Part shown: positions 1-12,164 of the stretch, piece after piece
How positions within the stretch are numbered: position 1 is the first letter of the stretch
Layout of the letters: each line of letters opens with the position of its first letter
NCBI RefSeq assembly: GCF_947179515.1
Contig: NC_067495.1
Coordinates: forward strand, 27,481,913 to 27,545,912
Reading direction: 5' to 3'
DNA from: Apodemus sylvaticus
Taxonomy: Eukaryota > Chordata > Mammalia > Rodentia > Muridae
DNA length: 64,000 bases
Position numbers and translations under genes: made by a program
Notes under the pieces: model-generated
The model's input: only the letters and a program-made list of their open reading frames with translations
Told to the model about the DNA's origin: nothing
The model's database searches: none

Positions 1-520
1 TGAAATGAGCCTGATAGGGCTGTCTCCTGAGAGGCTCTGCCAGCGCCTTATAGACAAAGAGGCAGTTGCTAGCAATCAACCATTGGACTGAGCTCGTTAT
101 CCCCAATGGAGGAGTTAGAAAAAGGACTGAAGGAGCTGAAGGGGTTTGCAACCTCATAGGAAGAACAACAATATCAACCAACCAGAACCCCCAGAGCTCC
201 CAGGGACTAAGCCATCAACCTAGGGGTACACATGGATCCAGCTGCATTTGTAGCAGAGGAATGTTTTGTCAGGCATCAGTGAGAGGAGAGGTCCTTGGTC
301 CCATGAACGTTCGATAGATGCCCCAGTGTAGGGAAATCAACGAAGAGTAGGTGGGCGTGGGCTGGGTGGAGGAACATCCTCATAGAAGCAGAGGAGGGGG
401 ATGGGTTAGGGGTTTTCTGGGGGGGGGGGGAGCCAGGAAAGGGAATAACGTTTGAAATGTAAAAAAGAATATATTTGAAAAAAATAAAATAAAGACTTAA
501 ATGAAATAAAATAAAATAAC
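1..520 (+). mobile_element. Old L1 (Lx-type) 3' UTR fragment
   Basis: This is the 3' end of an old murine L1, running off the left edge of the window. It resembles the second copy at 36370-36786: both share the run from 'attgaactgag' style sequence through 'gatgccccagtgtagg' and end with an AAATGTAAA motif and an A-rich tail (about 465-520). A G-homopolymer lies at about 419-430. There is no coding potential; the 83-codon open frame at 66-317 lies wholly inside this non-coding 3' UTR. The Lx name is from memory of the family. Confidence 0.7.
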
Positions 521-847
521 GTTTAGATAGAGTCCATGTTAAGTGAACTCATGTACTTCTAACCATCACTCAGGAGAAAAGTTCAGCACACCAACTGTAG
601 GCCAAACTGACATGGGGAGCTTTTGAAACAGGCACTTCAGGGTGACCTATAATAATTCAGGATCATGTGTCCAGAATAGCTTGATGTTTGCGATCTGTAA
701 GAATTTTGAAATATTTGGATTCATTATAAAGTAAACATACTTTGGACTTTGGCCATGAAGTCAAAGGGTCTGACCCAAAGACTTTTAAATCTGGTATAAA
801 GCAAAGCCACTGCCATTGTTAGGTGTTACATTGCACTTGATAATGGT

Positions 848-935
848 ATTGGTTGGGGAGATTGCTCAGTGGTTAGAGTACTTGCCGTGCAAGCATGAAG
901 ACTAGGGTTTGAATCATCACATATGAATAAAAAGA
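848..935 (+). mobile_element. ID/B4-type tRNA-derived SINE head
   Basis: The segment has the tRNA-like head of ID and B4 SINEs: an A-box-like 'GCTCAGTGGTTAGAG' followed by a B-box-like 'GGGTTTGAATC'. It is diverged and lacks a clear 3' half, so it may be a truncated B4. It is a SINE remnant and not a tRNA gene. Confidence 0.45.
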
Positions 936-1794
936 AATAATGGGATAAGGTAATCTACCCACTGAGGAAGAAAGTCTAGGTTCTCATGGGCTACCCCACC
1001 TTAACCTGAAATAAATCAAATAAATGGTGAGATGGCACAAATAAAATAGAGGTATGGCTTTGTACACTATCCTTTACTTTGTTTCTTCTTCTGCCCTACA
1101 GAGTGGCCACTCTAGAGGAATGGCCCAAACTATTGGTTAGTCACGTATGGTGGAGGACGTGCATCTCACTGAAACTGCAAGCTGAACAGAGTTGGAAGTC
1201 AGATGCTAAATCAGTTCCTCCTTCTTGACCACAATTCAGCTCATCTTTCTTCCTGTCAGGATCGTCAGGCTAACATGAGTTCCACATGGAGAGGAATAGC
1301 TTTGCTTTCAAACCTATTGGTCAGAGTCCCCCGGGGCTATTGCTTGATGTAAAAATTGTTATGTGTCATTGAGCCTGTGATGTGAATCCTCATTAGACAA
1401 TGCATATGCGTTAATCAGTTAAGTAGGTGTCGTCAGCAGTTTTATTTTCACTTACCGTAAGTGCGTACCTAAAATGTACTGCACCAAGGACTGACAAACC
1501 TTCTCTATAAAGGGCCAGAGAATTTTTAGGTGCTGTGGGTAATGCAGTCTCTGCCATAAAAGACTTTTCCCTACACAATACAGAAATGAGCAGGTGTGAC
1601 AGAGAAACAAGAAAACACAAAGAAATAGATGTGGATCTTTTTGACATCATTCACTGACCTGGGTGCAAGATCTGCAACAGAGCCTGGCATAGGTCATCCC
1701 AATTGGTTTTAACAGTCCTACACAGTTGACCTCAATTCTCTCAAGCTTGCAGACAAATGCAGTGAAGCCTAGGCTAGTGGAATAGATCAGAGTA

Positions 1795-1962
1795 AAGGGA
1801 TTTGGAACCAAGCTTGATGACCCAGGTTTGATGCCTGGGAACCACATGGTGGAAGAGAAGAAACCATGCCTCAAAGTTATCCTCTGGATTCCACATACCT
1901 GCTGTGGCACGTGCACTCCTACACACATACACACCGATAAATAATAAATGTAAAAAAAAATG
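1795..1962 (+). mobile_element. B2/B3-family SINE
   Basis: The motif 'GATGCCTGGGAACCACATGG' (B-box region of the B2 superfamily) is followed by the family's CT-rich middle, a short CA-rich stretch, and an A-rich tail at 1938-1961. The first part of the head is degenerate. Subfamily not certain. Confidence 0.55.
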
Positions 1963-1989
1963 AACAAAAACGAAACACACAGATATTTA

Positions 1990-2062
1990 GAAACATCCAC
2001 AGTCACGCAGCCAAAAAGTGGCAAAGCCAAGACCCAAACCTTCACAGCCTCTATCTTGTAAT
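1990..2062 (-). mobile_element. Possible MIR fragment
   Basis: The stretch resembles the reverse complement of the MIR core ('TCAC.CAGC..A.AAGTGGCA.AGCCAAGACCCAAACC'). It is short and old, so the match is tentative. Confidence 0.35.
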
Positions 2063-3059
2063 ATAAACGGGACTTCCTACAGACATACAACCCCTTTAAA
2101 TGAAAATTATCATTATTTTAAATATATTTTTTCATTTTGAAGTTGCCATGATGCACGGTTGCCATACAAACAATGGTGGAACTGATAAAACAGTCACAGA
2201 CTGCCACTGTGTCACAACTAAGACTTATTTTTGTGTACTCCGGCTATGTTCTGGGGTCAGCTTCCCTCATCACTTCTTTCCATTTTGGCTTCTCCACCCT
2301 TCCCCGCAGGGTATTCTTTGTGATGGAATAGGAAGAATTGAGGTTGCCAAACATACCCAGACCCTATTGGAAACTAAATGTATCAGGAACTTCTGGTTCA
2401 TCAATAATTTTCAAACCTTTTCTTTATATTGGGTTGAGGTATGCCAATTTTTTTGGTAGGTCAAACATGACAGTTTTGCGTGGTTTGACATAAAATAGAA
2501 GGCAGAGACCCTGGGATATGCACTTTCTGGTGTTTCAGACATTTTGCTCTATTCTGTTTATAGTTCCTAGAGGTGCTGCTGGTCATCAAGACAGGAGAAG
2601 GTGAATTACTAGTAAGTTGGAGAGAGACATAAAATCTCCCCCAGTCCATCCCATTATATGATACTAGGGTCAGAGAACTAGAAGCTGCCACTGAAACAGT
2701 TCCTGTTCCGGCTTTTCGAAATGGAACTATCCAGGCACTTCTGCACAACTGTCTCCTTCATCTTCTTTACTGGGAAGTGACACAAAGCAACGAGAATGCC
2801 TTAATGGGCTCACAGAACGATGAGCAGATTGCTCAATGGAATGAAACAGACATAAAAAAAAAAAAAGAAGAACTGAGAAACCTGGAAAAATTGCTCCCAA
2901 GAGCCCTAAAATGTAAAAAGCACAGATTCATTTAAAGGAACTATGGAAAACATCACACGCTCTTCTTAGCTCCAAATGGGGATGATTCTGAAAGGTCTCT
3001 CTGTGAGCATGCAGATGTGCATGCATACTCCTGGATGGCTATCTTAGTTTTACTTATGC

Positions 3060-3062
3060 AAA

Positions 3063-3101
<39 letters not shown>

Positions 3102-3103
3102 AT
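3060..3103. repeat. (AAAT)n microsatellite
   Basis: Eleven near-perfect AAAT tetramers. It could be the residual tail of a worn retroposon, but no body is recognised upstream. Confidence 0.95.
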
Positions 3104-3469
3104 GTAATATTTAAAAAATGAGGAGGCATTGCCTCTAGATCCAAATACAGACATTTACATGATTGCTAAAGGCAAGAAAAGAAACTCTGAAATACACCAA
3201 TAGAAACCTCAAAATAGAGCAATTTAGTGAACCAGCTTAATAAAACAGTAGCATATTATTTCCCAAGGAAGAGAAAAAAAATCCATCTCAATGGGCGATT
3301 TAATCATTTTCATGGAACTCAGTAAAAAGTATAAGTTCAGGAAATTAAAGAGGAGGGAAAGATTGTAAGAGTCCGGACAGTGGACATCTATAGTGAAACT
3401 ATTTTCTGGGTATGATGGACCACTATACATATGAATTCAAAGGAGCTATGAATTTATGCACAAGACGTG

Positions 3470-3815
3470 TATAAGATCAAGCCAGACAAAATCCCATCAG
3501 GGATGGAGAAGGGATCATGAAATCCCACTCCTGTCTGAGTAACTACTGGCACCAAATGGCTGACGGGGGAGGGAGTGTTAGTTGTCTTCAGGAATCCAAC
3601 CCCTGAGAGGATACCCATGCTCCAGAAAACAGCCCTACACCCTTGTACACATAGCTAGCATACTAGCTGGACTTAAGGAGTTAAAAACAGAGGCAGTACA
3701 TGAAGGAATAGTGGGAAGGAATAATGAGGGAGAGGGGAGAGACTGGTAAAGAAAGAAAGGGAACGGATTTGATCAAAACATACATGAGTTTATAAAACTT
3801 AAAAACATGTTTTTA
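3470..3815 (+). mobile_element. Old rodent L1 3' end
   Basis: The text resembles the conserved end of old rodent L1s: 'CACCAAATGGCTGA', 'CCCTGAGAGGATACCCATGC', then a G/A-rich block near 3715-3770 and a final 'ATAAAACTTAAAAACATG'-like tail. Only untranslated sequence is present. Assignment is from memory of the family. Confidence 0.6.
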
Positions 3816-3833
3816 AAGATAGTTGAATGTTTG

Positions 3834-4173
3834 GGGCTGGGAAAAATGACTTAGTTGGTAAAAAGCACTTGCTGTTAAACCATGAGAACCTGAATTTGAA
3901 TCCCAGTCACTCGCATCAAAAATTTGTGTGCCATCACCCAGGTTTCAGGGGATGTTCGAATGTTCAGAAACAGGTAGATTCTGAGAGCTACCCTGGCCAG
4001 GTAGTCTAGAGGCAACAGTGAGCTTCAGGTTCAGAGAGAGACCCTGTCTCAGTAGTCTCAAGAATAAGGTGGGAAGTGATAGAACAGGATACTCAACATC
4101 CTCCCTTGACATCTGCATGTGTGTGGGCATTGCGCTCCTACATCTACGCATGTCACATGCATGGAGGCACAAG
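3834..4173 (+). mobile_element. B4-type SINE (ID head + B1-like body)
   Basis: It begins with a diverged tRNA-like head ('GGGGCTGGGAAAAATGACTTAG') and continues through a B1-related middle ('CTACCCTGGCCAGGTAG', 'GAGAGACCCTGTCTCA') into a CA-rich end. That order is the B4 (ID-B1 fusion) structure. The CA microsatellite that follows is probably its expanded tail. Confidence 0.65.

Positions 4174-4216
<43 letters not shown>
4174..4216. repeat. (CA)n microsatellite
   Basis: About 21 uninterrupted CA units directly downstream of the B4 SINE. The threonine/histidine-rich open frames across it are repeat translations. Confidence 0.97.
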
Positions 4217-4218
<2 letters not shown>

Positions 4219-4558
4219 CATGAAGAAAGAAAATTAAGTTTTAAATACCTTATTTTCCAACTGGACAGTGTCACCTTCTCCAAGCACTGCAGTGTGATGT
4301 GGTTCTATCTTCTGTTGAGCATCATCAGGCCCTACAACAAAAGATGACACAGTAACTGTTGTGGTATATTGATCCAATCACCACACTTCTGGTCAACTAC
4401 TTAGCACCATAATGCTTGTTTTCATTTAGGAAATAGCAGACTTAGGAAAGCCCCTTGAATTTGAGGGTTGTTTACACTTACTGTTGTTAAAGGCAAAAAT
4501 GTACTGGTTTTCAGTGCAGAAAAGAGTAGGTAAGCAACATGTTTCCATTTATATTCTT

Positions 4559-4743
4559 TGTTTTGTTTTGTTTTGGTTTGGTTTGGTTTTTTGGATTTGG
4601 TTTTTTCGAGACAGGGTTTCTCTGTATAGCCCTGGCTATCCTGGAACTCACTCTGTAGACCAGGCTGGCCTCGAACTCAGAAATCCGCCTGCCTCTGCCT
4701 CCCAGAGTGCTGGGATTACAGGTGTGCGCCACCACCGCCCGAC
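4559..4743 (-). mobile_element. B1 SINE with target-site duplication
   Basis: This is a full B1 read in reverse: a T/G-rich tail at about 4559-4604, then the complement of the 7SL-derived body ending in 'CCACCACCGCCCGAC'. A perfect 15-bp direct repeat, TCCATTTATATTCTT, flanks it at 4544-4558 and 4744-4758. The intact duplication and low divergence suggest a fairly recent insertion. Confidence 0.95.
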
Positions 4744-5306
4744 TCCATTTATATTCTTAATGCCATGACTATGTGAGGCTTTTCAAAGCCTTTGAAATTG
4801 CAAGTTCATAAGAATGTTCTCTTGTGTAAAATACAAACCTCATAAGAAGCAAACAGAGTTAGAAAAATGATCAAATGCTACTGATAATTCATTTCAACAA
4901 GAATTTACTGAGCATCTCCAACTTCCAAGTACTAGAGAAAAAAAATACAAAAACGTGAAAATCTCATCCCTTGCATGTAAATAATTCAAAATGTTCTTGG
5001 GACCAACCAAATATAAGCACATGCAATCATCAGAGAAGAATTCAACAGAAAACTAAATGAGTTAGATAGCAACTTATAGAATACTACACAAGATCTGCTC
5101 CTAAGCACTCTGCATGGTGGGTACCTTCTAATCACTCTGGAAGGGGCCTATCTTTAGGCTAGAGTTCCTTCCCTTCTAAGGCTTACAGATAAAATAAAGC
5201 TAGGTTAATACTTAAAAGATAACAAAAGCTCATTGAGAACAGGAACGGAAGTAAGACTAACAGAGCTGTGCAAGGTAAGACAGACCTTCAAGAAACAGCG
5301 CTTGGA

Positions 5307-5460
5307 TACCAGAACAGGGAAGTAGGAAGGGGTGGATGGGGGAATAGGGTGAGGGAAGAGGGCTTATGGGACTTGTGGGGAGGGGAGATCAAGGGAAGAG
5401 GAAATCATTTGAAATGTAAAGAAAGAATATATCGAATAAAAATAATCCTGAAAAAAGAGA
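5307..5460 (+). mobile_element. 5'-truncated L1 3' UTR insertion
   Basis: About 154 bp of L1 3' UTR: the G-rich block, then the 'TTTGAAATGTAAA' end motif and an A-rich tail. The 17-bp duplication AAGAAACAGCGCTTGGA lies at 5290-5306 and 5461-5477 and fixes both edges. The L1 is more diverged than the young copies elsewhere in the window, although the duplication is still perfect. Confidence 0.92.
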
Positions 5461-5632
5461 AAGAAACAGCGCTTGGAAGAATGTATTGTGGAGAAGAGGA
5501 CAGAGTGTCAGTCAAAGGGAGTGGCTGAGAATTTCTAAGGAGAGTGTGAACCTTCTATCATGACTTTAACAGTTACTGGGAAGGATGAAAATGTATCAAG
5601 GAAATCCTTTAAAATCATCCTTGCCCATACAA

Positions 5633-5633
<1 letters not shown>

Positions 5634-5668
<35 letters not shown>

Positions 5669-5716
5669 ACACATTCACATGTGCACACACACATACACAT
5701 GCACACACACACTCAC
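5634..5716. repeat. Interrupted (CA)n microsatellite
   Basis: CA units with scattered T and TG interruptions over about 83 bp. Confidence 0.95.
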
Positions 5717-6169
5717 AAAGAGAGTCAGAGACAGAGAATAGAAATGATCAGATCTGTGTCTTGAAAAGGTAATTTTAGAAGCAGAGCATAAAAGGAAATG
5801 GATGGTGGGCCTAAACTTAGGCAAACCTATTTGGAGCTCTCTGTAATGGACTAAAGTGAACGTGGATTACAGTGTAGATAGGAATGAAAAGATGGTGGAT
5901 AGGTTGGAAGAGAGGGAAGAAGGATGGGAGAGAGAAAGAATGAGTCTGATGGCCCTCAGCACAAGCATGCGGTGACCCAAGGAAAACAAAAGCAGTTCTG
6001 CAAGAAGGAGCTGGACAATGGAGAGGTCCTAGTGTGCTAGAATAGACCCAGAAAGCTGCTTTGAAGGGTGAGGTTTAAGACTATGTCTTCCAGCTGGGTA
6101 TAAAAACCAAACAGGTATATGAACAGATAACAGAGAGATGATCCAAGATCCAGCATTCAACAAGTTAGA

Positions 6170-6445
6170 GAGAGGGCTCAGATAACTCAGTGCATAAGAG
6201 CACTTCCTGCACAAACATGAGGACTTGAGTTCAAATCCCTATCATTCACATAAATAGCAGGCATGGCTGTGTATGGTTGCAACCTTAGCACTGTAAGGAG
6301 CAAACAGGAGGATCACTGGTGTTTGTTGGCCACCATCTTAGCTCCAGGTTCAGTAAATGACCCAGTCTCAAGGGAATCAGGTAGAGACTGATAGGACAGA
6401 TCCTCTCTGGCCTCCATATATGCACAGGTGCATCTGTACACCTGA
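6170..6445 (+). mobile_element. B4-type SINE
   Basis: The tRNA-like head ('GGCTCAGATAACTCAGTGCATAAGAGCACTT' region, 'GAGTTCAAATCC' B-box) leads into a B1-related second half ('CTCCAGGTTCAGTAAATGACC') and the 'CTCTCTGGCCTCCATA' end typical of B4. It is moderately diverged. Confidence 0.75.
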
Positions 6446-6516
6446 GAGAAAGAAGGGGAGGGGGGGGGAGAGGGAGGGGAGGGAAAGAGAGAGGGAGAGG
6501 GGAAGAGGGAGGGAGA
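6446..6516. repeat. Purine-rich (GGGA/GAGA)n tract
   Basis: A G/A-only low-complexity run at the 3' end of the B4 SINE, probably its expanded tail. The proline/serine-rich minus-strand frame across it is an artefact. Confidence 0.9.
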
Positions 6517-8544
6517 GCTAAAACTTGTTAAAATATTAAACAAGTGATTAAATAAAACAATAATGACAAGTTATTATAGAAGCAGAATCACAATTTGTAA
6601 ATTTGGGGGATATTGGTCAGCATTGTAACAGTCCATATTTTCTAGAGAAGTTATCTTCCAGCCTATATTTTGGAGATAGGGAATATATTCCATAGAGGGC
6701 ATGTGATTTATACTGTTGCTGATAAACATGAAACAGGATTCCGACAGAACAAGAATTCTTATCCTGGAGTAAGAATGCTGGAGCTAGAAGTGAGCCTAAG
6801 TGTGGCCTTGGGTGGGACACAGATCACCCATGTGCTTTCTCCATCACTGCCATGTGGCTTTTCTTCAGTCACAACTGTAGCCAACAAACCACAGCATTAT
6901 TTGCTCTGCTGATAGCTCTGTCTCCAAAAGAAGTGACAGATATTCTTAATACCATGTTACAGTGCAGTGCATATCTCAGAATAGACTTTATGCTAGTTGT
7001 CACATACAATTAGAGCAGACTTGCTACTAAATCATGTCATTTCAGATGCCAGTAGAGAAGCGTACATGTAGTTGTAGCATAAACTGGTTCTTTAACACTT
7101 AAATGATGTCACTGAATATAAAAAACATTGAGAGGAACTTAGTGCATGTAAAAAAAAAAAGAGCCCATGGCAGAAAAAAAAATGTTTTTAATCACTGGCT
7201 TTGGGAGACAATGGTGGCTGGAATATAATCCTGAGTTTGGAAGAAATCAACATGAGCTCAGGCACAATCACCCCTGCAAACTAGCAAAAGCCAACCACAA
7301 CATAACATCCATTCATCAAAGGCACATGTCAGCAAATGTCATGGGTTGAATAGCAGAACTCCACTGACTACCCACTTACATGGGGGTTTGGCAAGAAAAG
7401 TCTGGGAGTCCGAGAGGAATATCATTTAGAGTTGGATAATATTTTAAACTGTGACAGGGAAAAGGCATTTTATTAGGTGTGCTTTATTGACATCCTCTGT
7501 GGACAATGAACCATATTTCTTTCTTCAACTAATTCATATGTACTAGCCGGCACCCACGTGACCCGCTCCGGGACTCTGAGTTTGTCATGTATTATGTTTC
7601 CTGATACTGTTTTAATAGAGTGAGCTGACAAGAGACAGCACTCAGGAATCCTGCTGAGTTGGTAGTTCTCGACAAGCACCCTGTATTAGGATAGTGTGCT
7701 TGACAGCAATGTTGATTGGCCTGTGAGGAAATCCTGATTTAGAAGCAGATTGATGATGGGTGCCTATGCTCCTCCCTAATGACTATAAGTAAAATCACGG
7801 TGAGATGCAGAAGGGGCCATTTGAAATGTTCTACTCCAAGGAACACTTTCCTCACTGACAGCAGAGTCAAGCTGCCAGGTGGATGACTTTCAATCTACCT
7901 TGAGTTTCTAGCTTCCTAGGCAAAGTCTTCAAAATAGCGCCACAGAGAACAGACTGATTGTACCTTCCTTTCCAGATTATCTCTATGGTACTTCACTCAT
8001 CTTGTTATCTTGTGAACCTAAAATAAGTCTTCACGAAATATATCCTATTGTTTCTGACTACTTGTAATTATAAAACAAGACAAATCAGATAAAAAAAAAA
8101 TACTTTCCATTGGCAGTCTCTGCCAAGAAAGTTAAATCTAATAATGTAGTTAAGGAACATTTAACCAAAATTGTTATTAATTTTTTTTTGCCTTAAAAAT
8201 CATAAAAGGGCAAAATACTTTTAAAATGTGTTTTTTAAGGTTGGGGCCCAGCTGTAGTGTGTGAGCATCCTCTTTTCATTTTCTTTGCTTTATAAGAACT
8301 AGAGTCTCACTCTGCTCCCAGCATGCTGGTAATGCCTATCACACATTTTAACACCACTAAGTTTATATGTATAGCAGAAGCTCTATTACAACAGAGACTG
8401 CCACCCACTGAACGACAAACGGCCCCAAGCACCTTGTTTTAAAGTGTAAACGTCCTATAATTTACAAATTTTGATAAATACAGTTGAGGTGTTTGGTAGC
8501 TAGATTGAAGGAAGCATTGCCCTTCAATGGATTTACATTTATTT
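6517..8544. other. No recognisable feature
   Basis: About 2 kb of moderately AT-rich sequence. Open frames stay under 81 codons and none resembles a known protein. Short A- or T-homopolymers occur (for example 7150-7160, 8090-8101 and 8182-8190). Confidence 0.5.
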
Positions 8545-8872
8545 AGTATGGATTTCTCTGTGTAGGAGCATTTGTGCACATATGTGGGGAGGAGCCTGGC
8601 TAGAGGCTGACACTGGGTGTCCTCCTCATTTGCTCTCCCCTTTATTTTTTTGAGTCAGGGTTACTCACTGAATCTGGAACTCAAGGATTGCTTAGGCTGG
8701 TTGCCTCACAAGCCCCAGAGATCTCCTGTCTTCCCAATGCAGAACTAAGTTTACAGATGCCTGCTACCACCACACTCAGCCTTTTTTTTTTTTTTTTTTA
8801 ATACATGTTGGGGATCTGAACTCTGATTATCTATACATGTAAACACTTTGCCTACGGACTCATCTCTTCTGC
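8545..8872 (-). mobile_element. B4-type SINE
   Basis: The reverse complement of a B4 element: 'GGAGGAGCCTGGCTAGAGGCTGACACTGGGTGTC' region, then the B1-like half ('GAGTCAGGGTTACTCACTGAA'), then the tRNA-derived head. A 16-18 nt T run (8783-8800) interrupts the middle and may mark a secondary expansion. Confidence 0.75.
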
Positions 8873-9073
8873 CTTCAGTCCTCTTTTTTAATGCACACCC
8901 ACTTTAGGCATCACCTAAAACCTTTTAGATTATTACACTTTCCCCAATCCCTTAGTTTTCTGTCATTGTTTTCTCCAGCCATTTCCTTTTACAAAGCATT
9001 TGACTTATTTGCAGAAGTATCCCATTTTTCACGTATTCTACTAATTTGCATATCATTTATTATGCTCTGCATT

Positions 9074-9242
9074 TTTCTCTTGAGATAGGGTCTCTCATGA
9101 CTCTGGAGCTAGGCCAACAAGCCACAGTGGTCCTTTTCTGTTCCTCCCCCAAAACACTGGGGACACAGACATGAACAACTATGTTCAGCCTTTTACGTGG
9201 GTTCTGAGGATTTGAAATAGGAATTCTTGCTCTATACCCTGG
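9074..9242 (-). mobile_element. B4 SINE fragment
   Basis: The reverse complement of the B1-like half and part of the head of B4 ('GAGATAGGGTCTCTCATGAC', 'CCTTTTACGTGGGTTCTGAGG'). Both ends are eroded. It lies head to tail in inverted orientation with the fragment that follows. Confidence 0.65.
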
Positions 9243-9299
9243 GATGCCCCGCCTCATCCACATCACTTGTCACTGAGGATGCTGATGAGGAAAAAGAAG

Positions 9300-9475
9300 T
9301 GAGAGGGTGAGAATCTCGGGAGCTCACTGACAAGCCAGCAGAGCTGAAACTGTGGTATCAGGGTTCAGTGAGACACATTGGGAAAAAGAGGTGGGAGGCC
9401 ACTGAGGAAGCAACTTAATATTGACCTCCATGTGAACCTACATGCATGTGCACACATTCACACTAACAAGAACAT
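9300..9475 (+). mobile_element. B4 SINE fragment
   Basis: The B1-like half of a B4 on the plus strand: 'GGGTTCAGTGAGACACATTG', 'GCCACTGAGGAAGCAAC', then 'TGACCTCCATGTGAACC' and a CA-rich end. The tRNA head is missing. Confidence 0.6.
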
Positions 9476-11311
9476 AAACCGCGTGTATTACACCACACAC
9501 ATAACACAACACATACATTTTTAAAGATCGTATTGTACTTGGTTCCATATGGTCAATTCAAGTAAGTACATAATTGAATATATTTCCCTCCTACCTCACT
9601 ACATCAATCCTTCTCTTCCCTTCCCTTTCTTTGTTCCCCAATTAATAGCACTCTTAATTTTTTACTGTATGCAGTCTTCAAAGATTACCTTTGTCATCCA
9701 AATCATGGCCTATTTGTTCTAGCCCAAGATACTACCTACATATGTTGACATTTGGTTACCTGAACAATGGGTACTTGACACTGTAAAAGAGAACGACTTA
9801 CTGATCAGCTCCTGCCATCTGGGGTTGAATGGTGCCATTTGTGTTTATAAGCAAGAAAAAATTGAGGTACTAAAGTTGGCAATCATTTTCTGGGCTCTCA
9901 CTATAAACAGCAATTTCTGTTTGGTCATTTTTTTTCTTTCCTCTGGTGGTGTATTGTTTTGTCCTTTTGTTTTTCTCATTAACAACCTCATGAAGGGGTG
10001 GATAGGAGCAAAACTAGGAGATCGGCTACAAATGAAGTCATTTGACCTGTTGCTCATTGGTTGAAGCAGAGTCCTAAGAGGCCAATTTGTGGAGCTGGAT
10101 TATGTCCATGGTCCAGTTTATTTTGGACACACACAACTTCACTCAGAGGCTAGAGACCACAATTCCATCTTCTGCCAGATGTTTTGTACATGTGGCCCAT
10201 TTTCATGGGGTGGGGTAATAAGCCAATGAGAAGAAATGACTCAGGACAATGCCACCTTATGTGAAGGAAAACAAGTGAAAGTGTATTCCATTTAGGGCAA
10301 AACCATTTCTGCGCTTTTGCAGAGTCAATAAGAGTCTTCACAACACATGTTCCATTTATTTATACATTGTCCATGGTTGCTTTGTGCTACATGGCAAGGC
10401 ATAGTAGTCTCATTGACAAAAATATTTGCTTTCTGGCTCTTTCCATAAAGCTTGGTTCCCCCTCCAACCCCAGCTGTTCATTATTCTACATAAACATTTC
10501 CAGAATCTTTAACACCTTAACCTTCATGCTCCTTCTTTATTATATTCCATCCCCGCAGATTATTTTTATCTTAAAATATCCAACTTTTTCTATTTTATAA
10601 AGTACTATATGACTATCAGAATATCAAAAAAGTGATGCCTCATTCTTCTCAGATAGTTAATACATTTCACTGTGCACACACAGGCACTTACTGCAATACT
10701 GCTAGGGAGTCTTTTATTTGAATCTTTACTCTATTAAAGGATAAAATATGTGAATTTTGTTTGGGGCTTGTAATTAAAGTGCTATTCAGTGAAAGAGTAA
10801 TGGTGCCCAATTATACCACATTATGAATAAATTCAAATTAACTGTTATTTCCAGAAGACTCAAGTGACTGAAAACCTTTTTTTTTGGCTTTTGTTTTGTT
10901 TTATTTTTTGAGAACATGAAGAATGGTTTAAATAAATCACTTGGGATGTGGCATCACACCCGGTACAGATACCATGAGCAGGCCATCTGTCTGCAACTTG
11001 AAAAGATATTTTACAATGAGGATTCTCCCTGCAAGTTGAGAATGTATTTCCCAGGAGGCAGTTCTGGAGAGAGCATTCACCTCCAGACGATCTCGAAAAC
11101 GGGGAATTTGGGGCTACATCTTGGGACACCACACCCACATGCATGTCACTCATCACTGTGGATGGAGATGAGGAGAGGGAAGCCTCTAGCTTCTTCCCAA
11201 AGCACAACTCAAATGAATATTCTGGTATAAGGAGTTAATTCAGGAGATAATGGCAGTGAACAGCAGTCCAGAAATGAGTAGAGTTATTCAGGGAAAGGAA
11301 GTGTGGTTGTT
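9476..11311. other. No recognisable feature
   Basis: Unassigned sequence with short homopolymers and overlapping open frames on both strands up to 115 codons (10860-11207 minus, 10916-11230 plus). Such mutual openness is not evidence of coding. Confidence 0.45.
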
Positions 11312-11645
11312 ACCTTTCCATTGCTATAACAAAACATCATGACCAAGGCAACTTATGGAAGAAGGTATTTGATTGGGCTTATGATTTCAGAGGGTTAAAG
11401 TCCATGATGGGAGAACAAAGGCATGGCAGTAAAAACAGTTGCAAACTCACATCATGATCCACAATCAGAAGTCAGAGAGGGCACATTGGGATGGCATGGG
11501 TCCTTTAAAACCTCAAAGCACACGTCTAATGACACACCTCCTCCTACAAGGCCATGACTCCTAATCCTTCCTAAACTTCTCCACCAACTGAGGACCAAGG
11601 ATTCAAACATAGAAGCCTATGGGGGCCATTCTCATTCAAAACATC
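11312..11645 (+). mobile_element. Dispersed rodent repeat, family not named
   Basis: The sequence follows a widely dispersed rodent repeat that opens with 'CCATTGCTATAACAAAACAT' and 'GACCAAGGCAACTTATGGA' and closes with 'CAACTGAGGACCAAGGATTC'. I recognise the pattern but cannot give a secure family name. Related copies lie at 12165-12735 and, at lower similarity, 20930-21375. Confidence 0.6.
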
Positions 11646-12164
11646 ACAGCAAAGGACAGGCACTTGATCATACAGTCCCACTGTTAAAAGCTTGAGAACA
11701 ACCCCAGTGGGAAATTCAGGACTGGGTTCTGACATAACCTACTCAAGGAAACGGCTAACTTCCAGAATGTTGATGCTTCAGTTCTTCTGTGCTTCTTGAC
11801 TGAGCCAGAGCAGTCTTTCAAAGTTTCAGGAAAAGTGACATAGACACTGACAGTTGGAAGTTGATCTGCAGGTACTGAAGAAGCAAAGTCATGAAGGGCT
11901 TGGGCAGAACATTCATAGAATATGCTGTAGCCCAGCCATCTGCTGTCATCCCTACAAGGAACTTTTTCCTGTCTCCAGGAAAATGGGCATGGTTGGGATG
12001 GACACAAATAGAGGCATCCTGCTCTGCATGCTTGTTTCTTATCATGTGGATTCTTCTGCTATGGGTTTGGGTAGGCTTAAAAACACAAGATGGCTTGAAC
12101 TATATACATTGTAACTGAATGTAGTGTAGGCAGGACATGGAGACTGAAATTGAGGAATACTTGG

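Noticed and set aside
848..935. tRNA gene candidates from A-box and B-box matches, here and at other SINE heads
   Set aside because: The sequences continue into SINE bodies and cannot form a complete cloverleaf; they are B2, B4 or ID heads.
4484..4768. 94-codon frame with 'GYPGTHSVDQAGLELRNPPA'-like text, and similar frames at 20348, 54284 and 54981
   Set aside because: This is the usual translation of a B1 SINE, not a gene.
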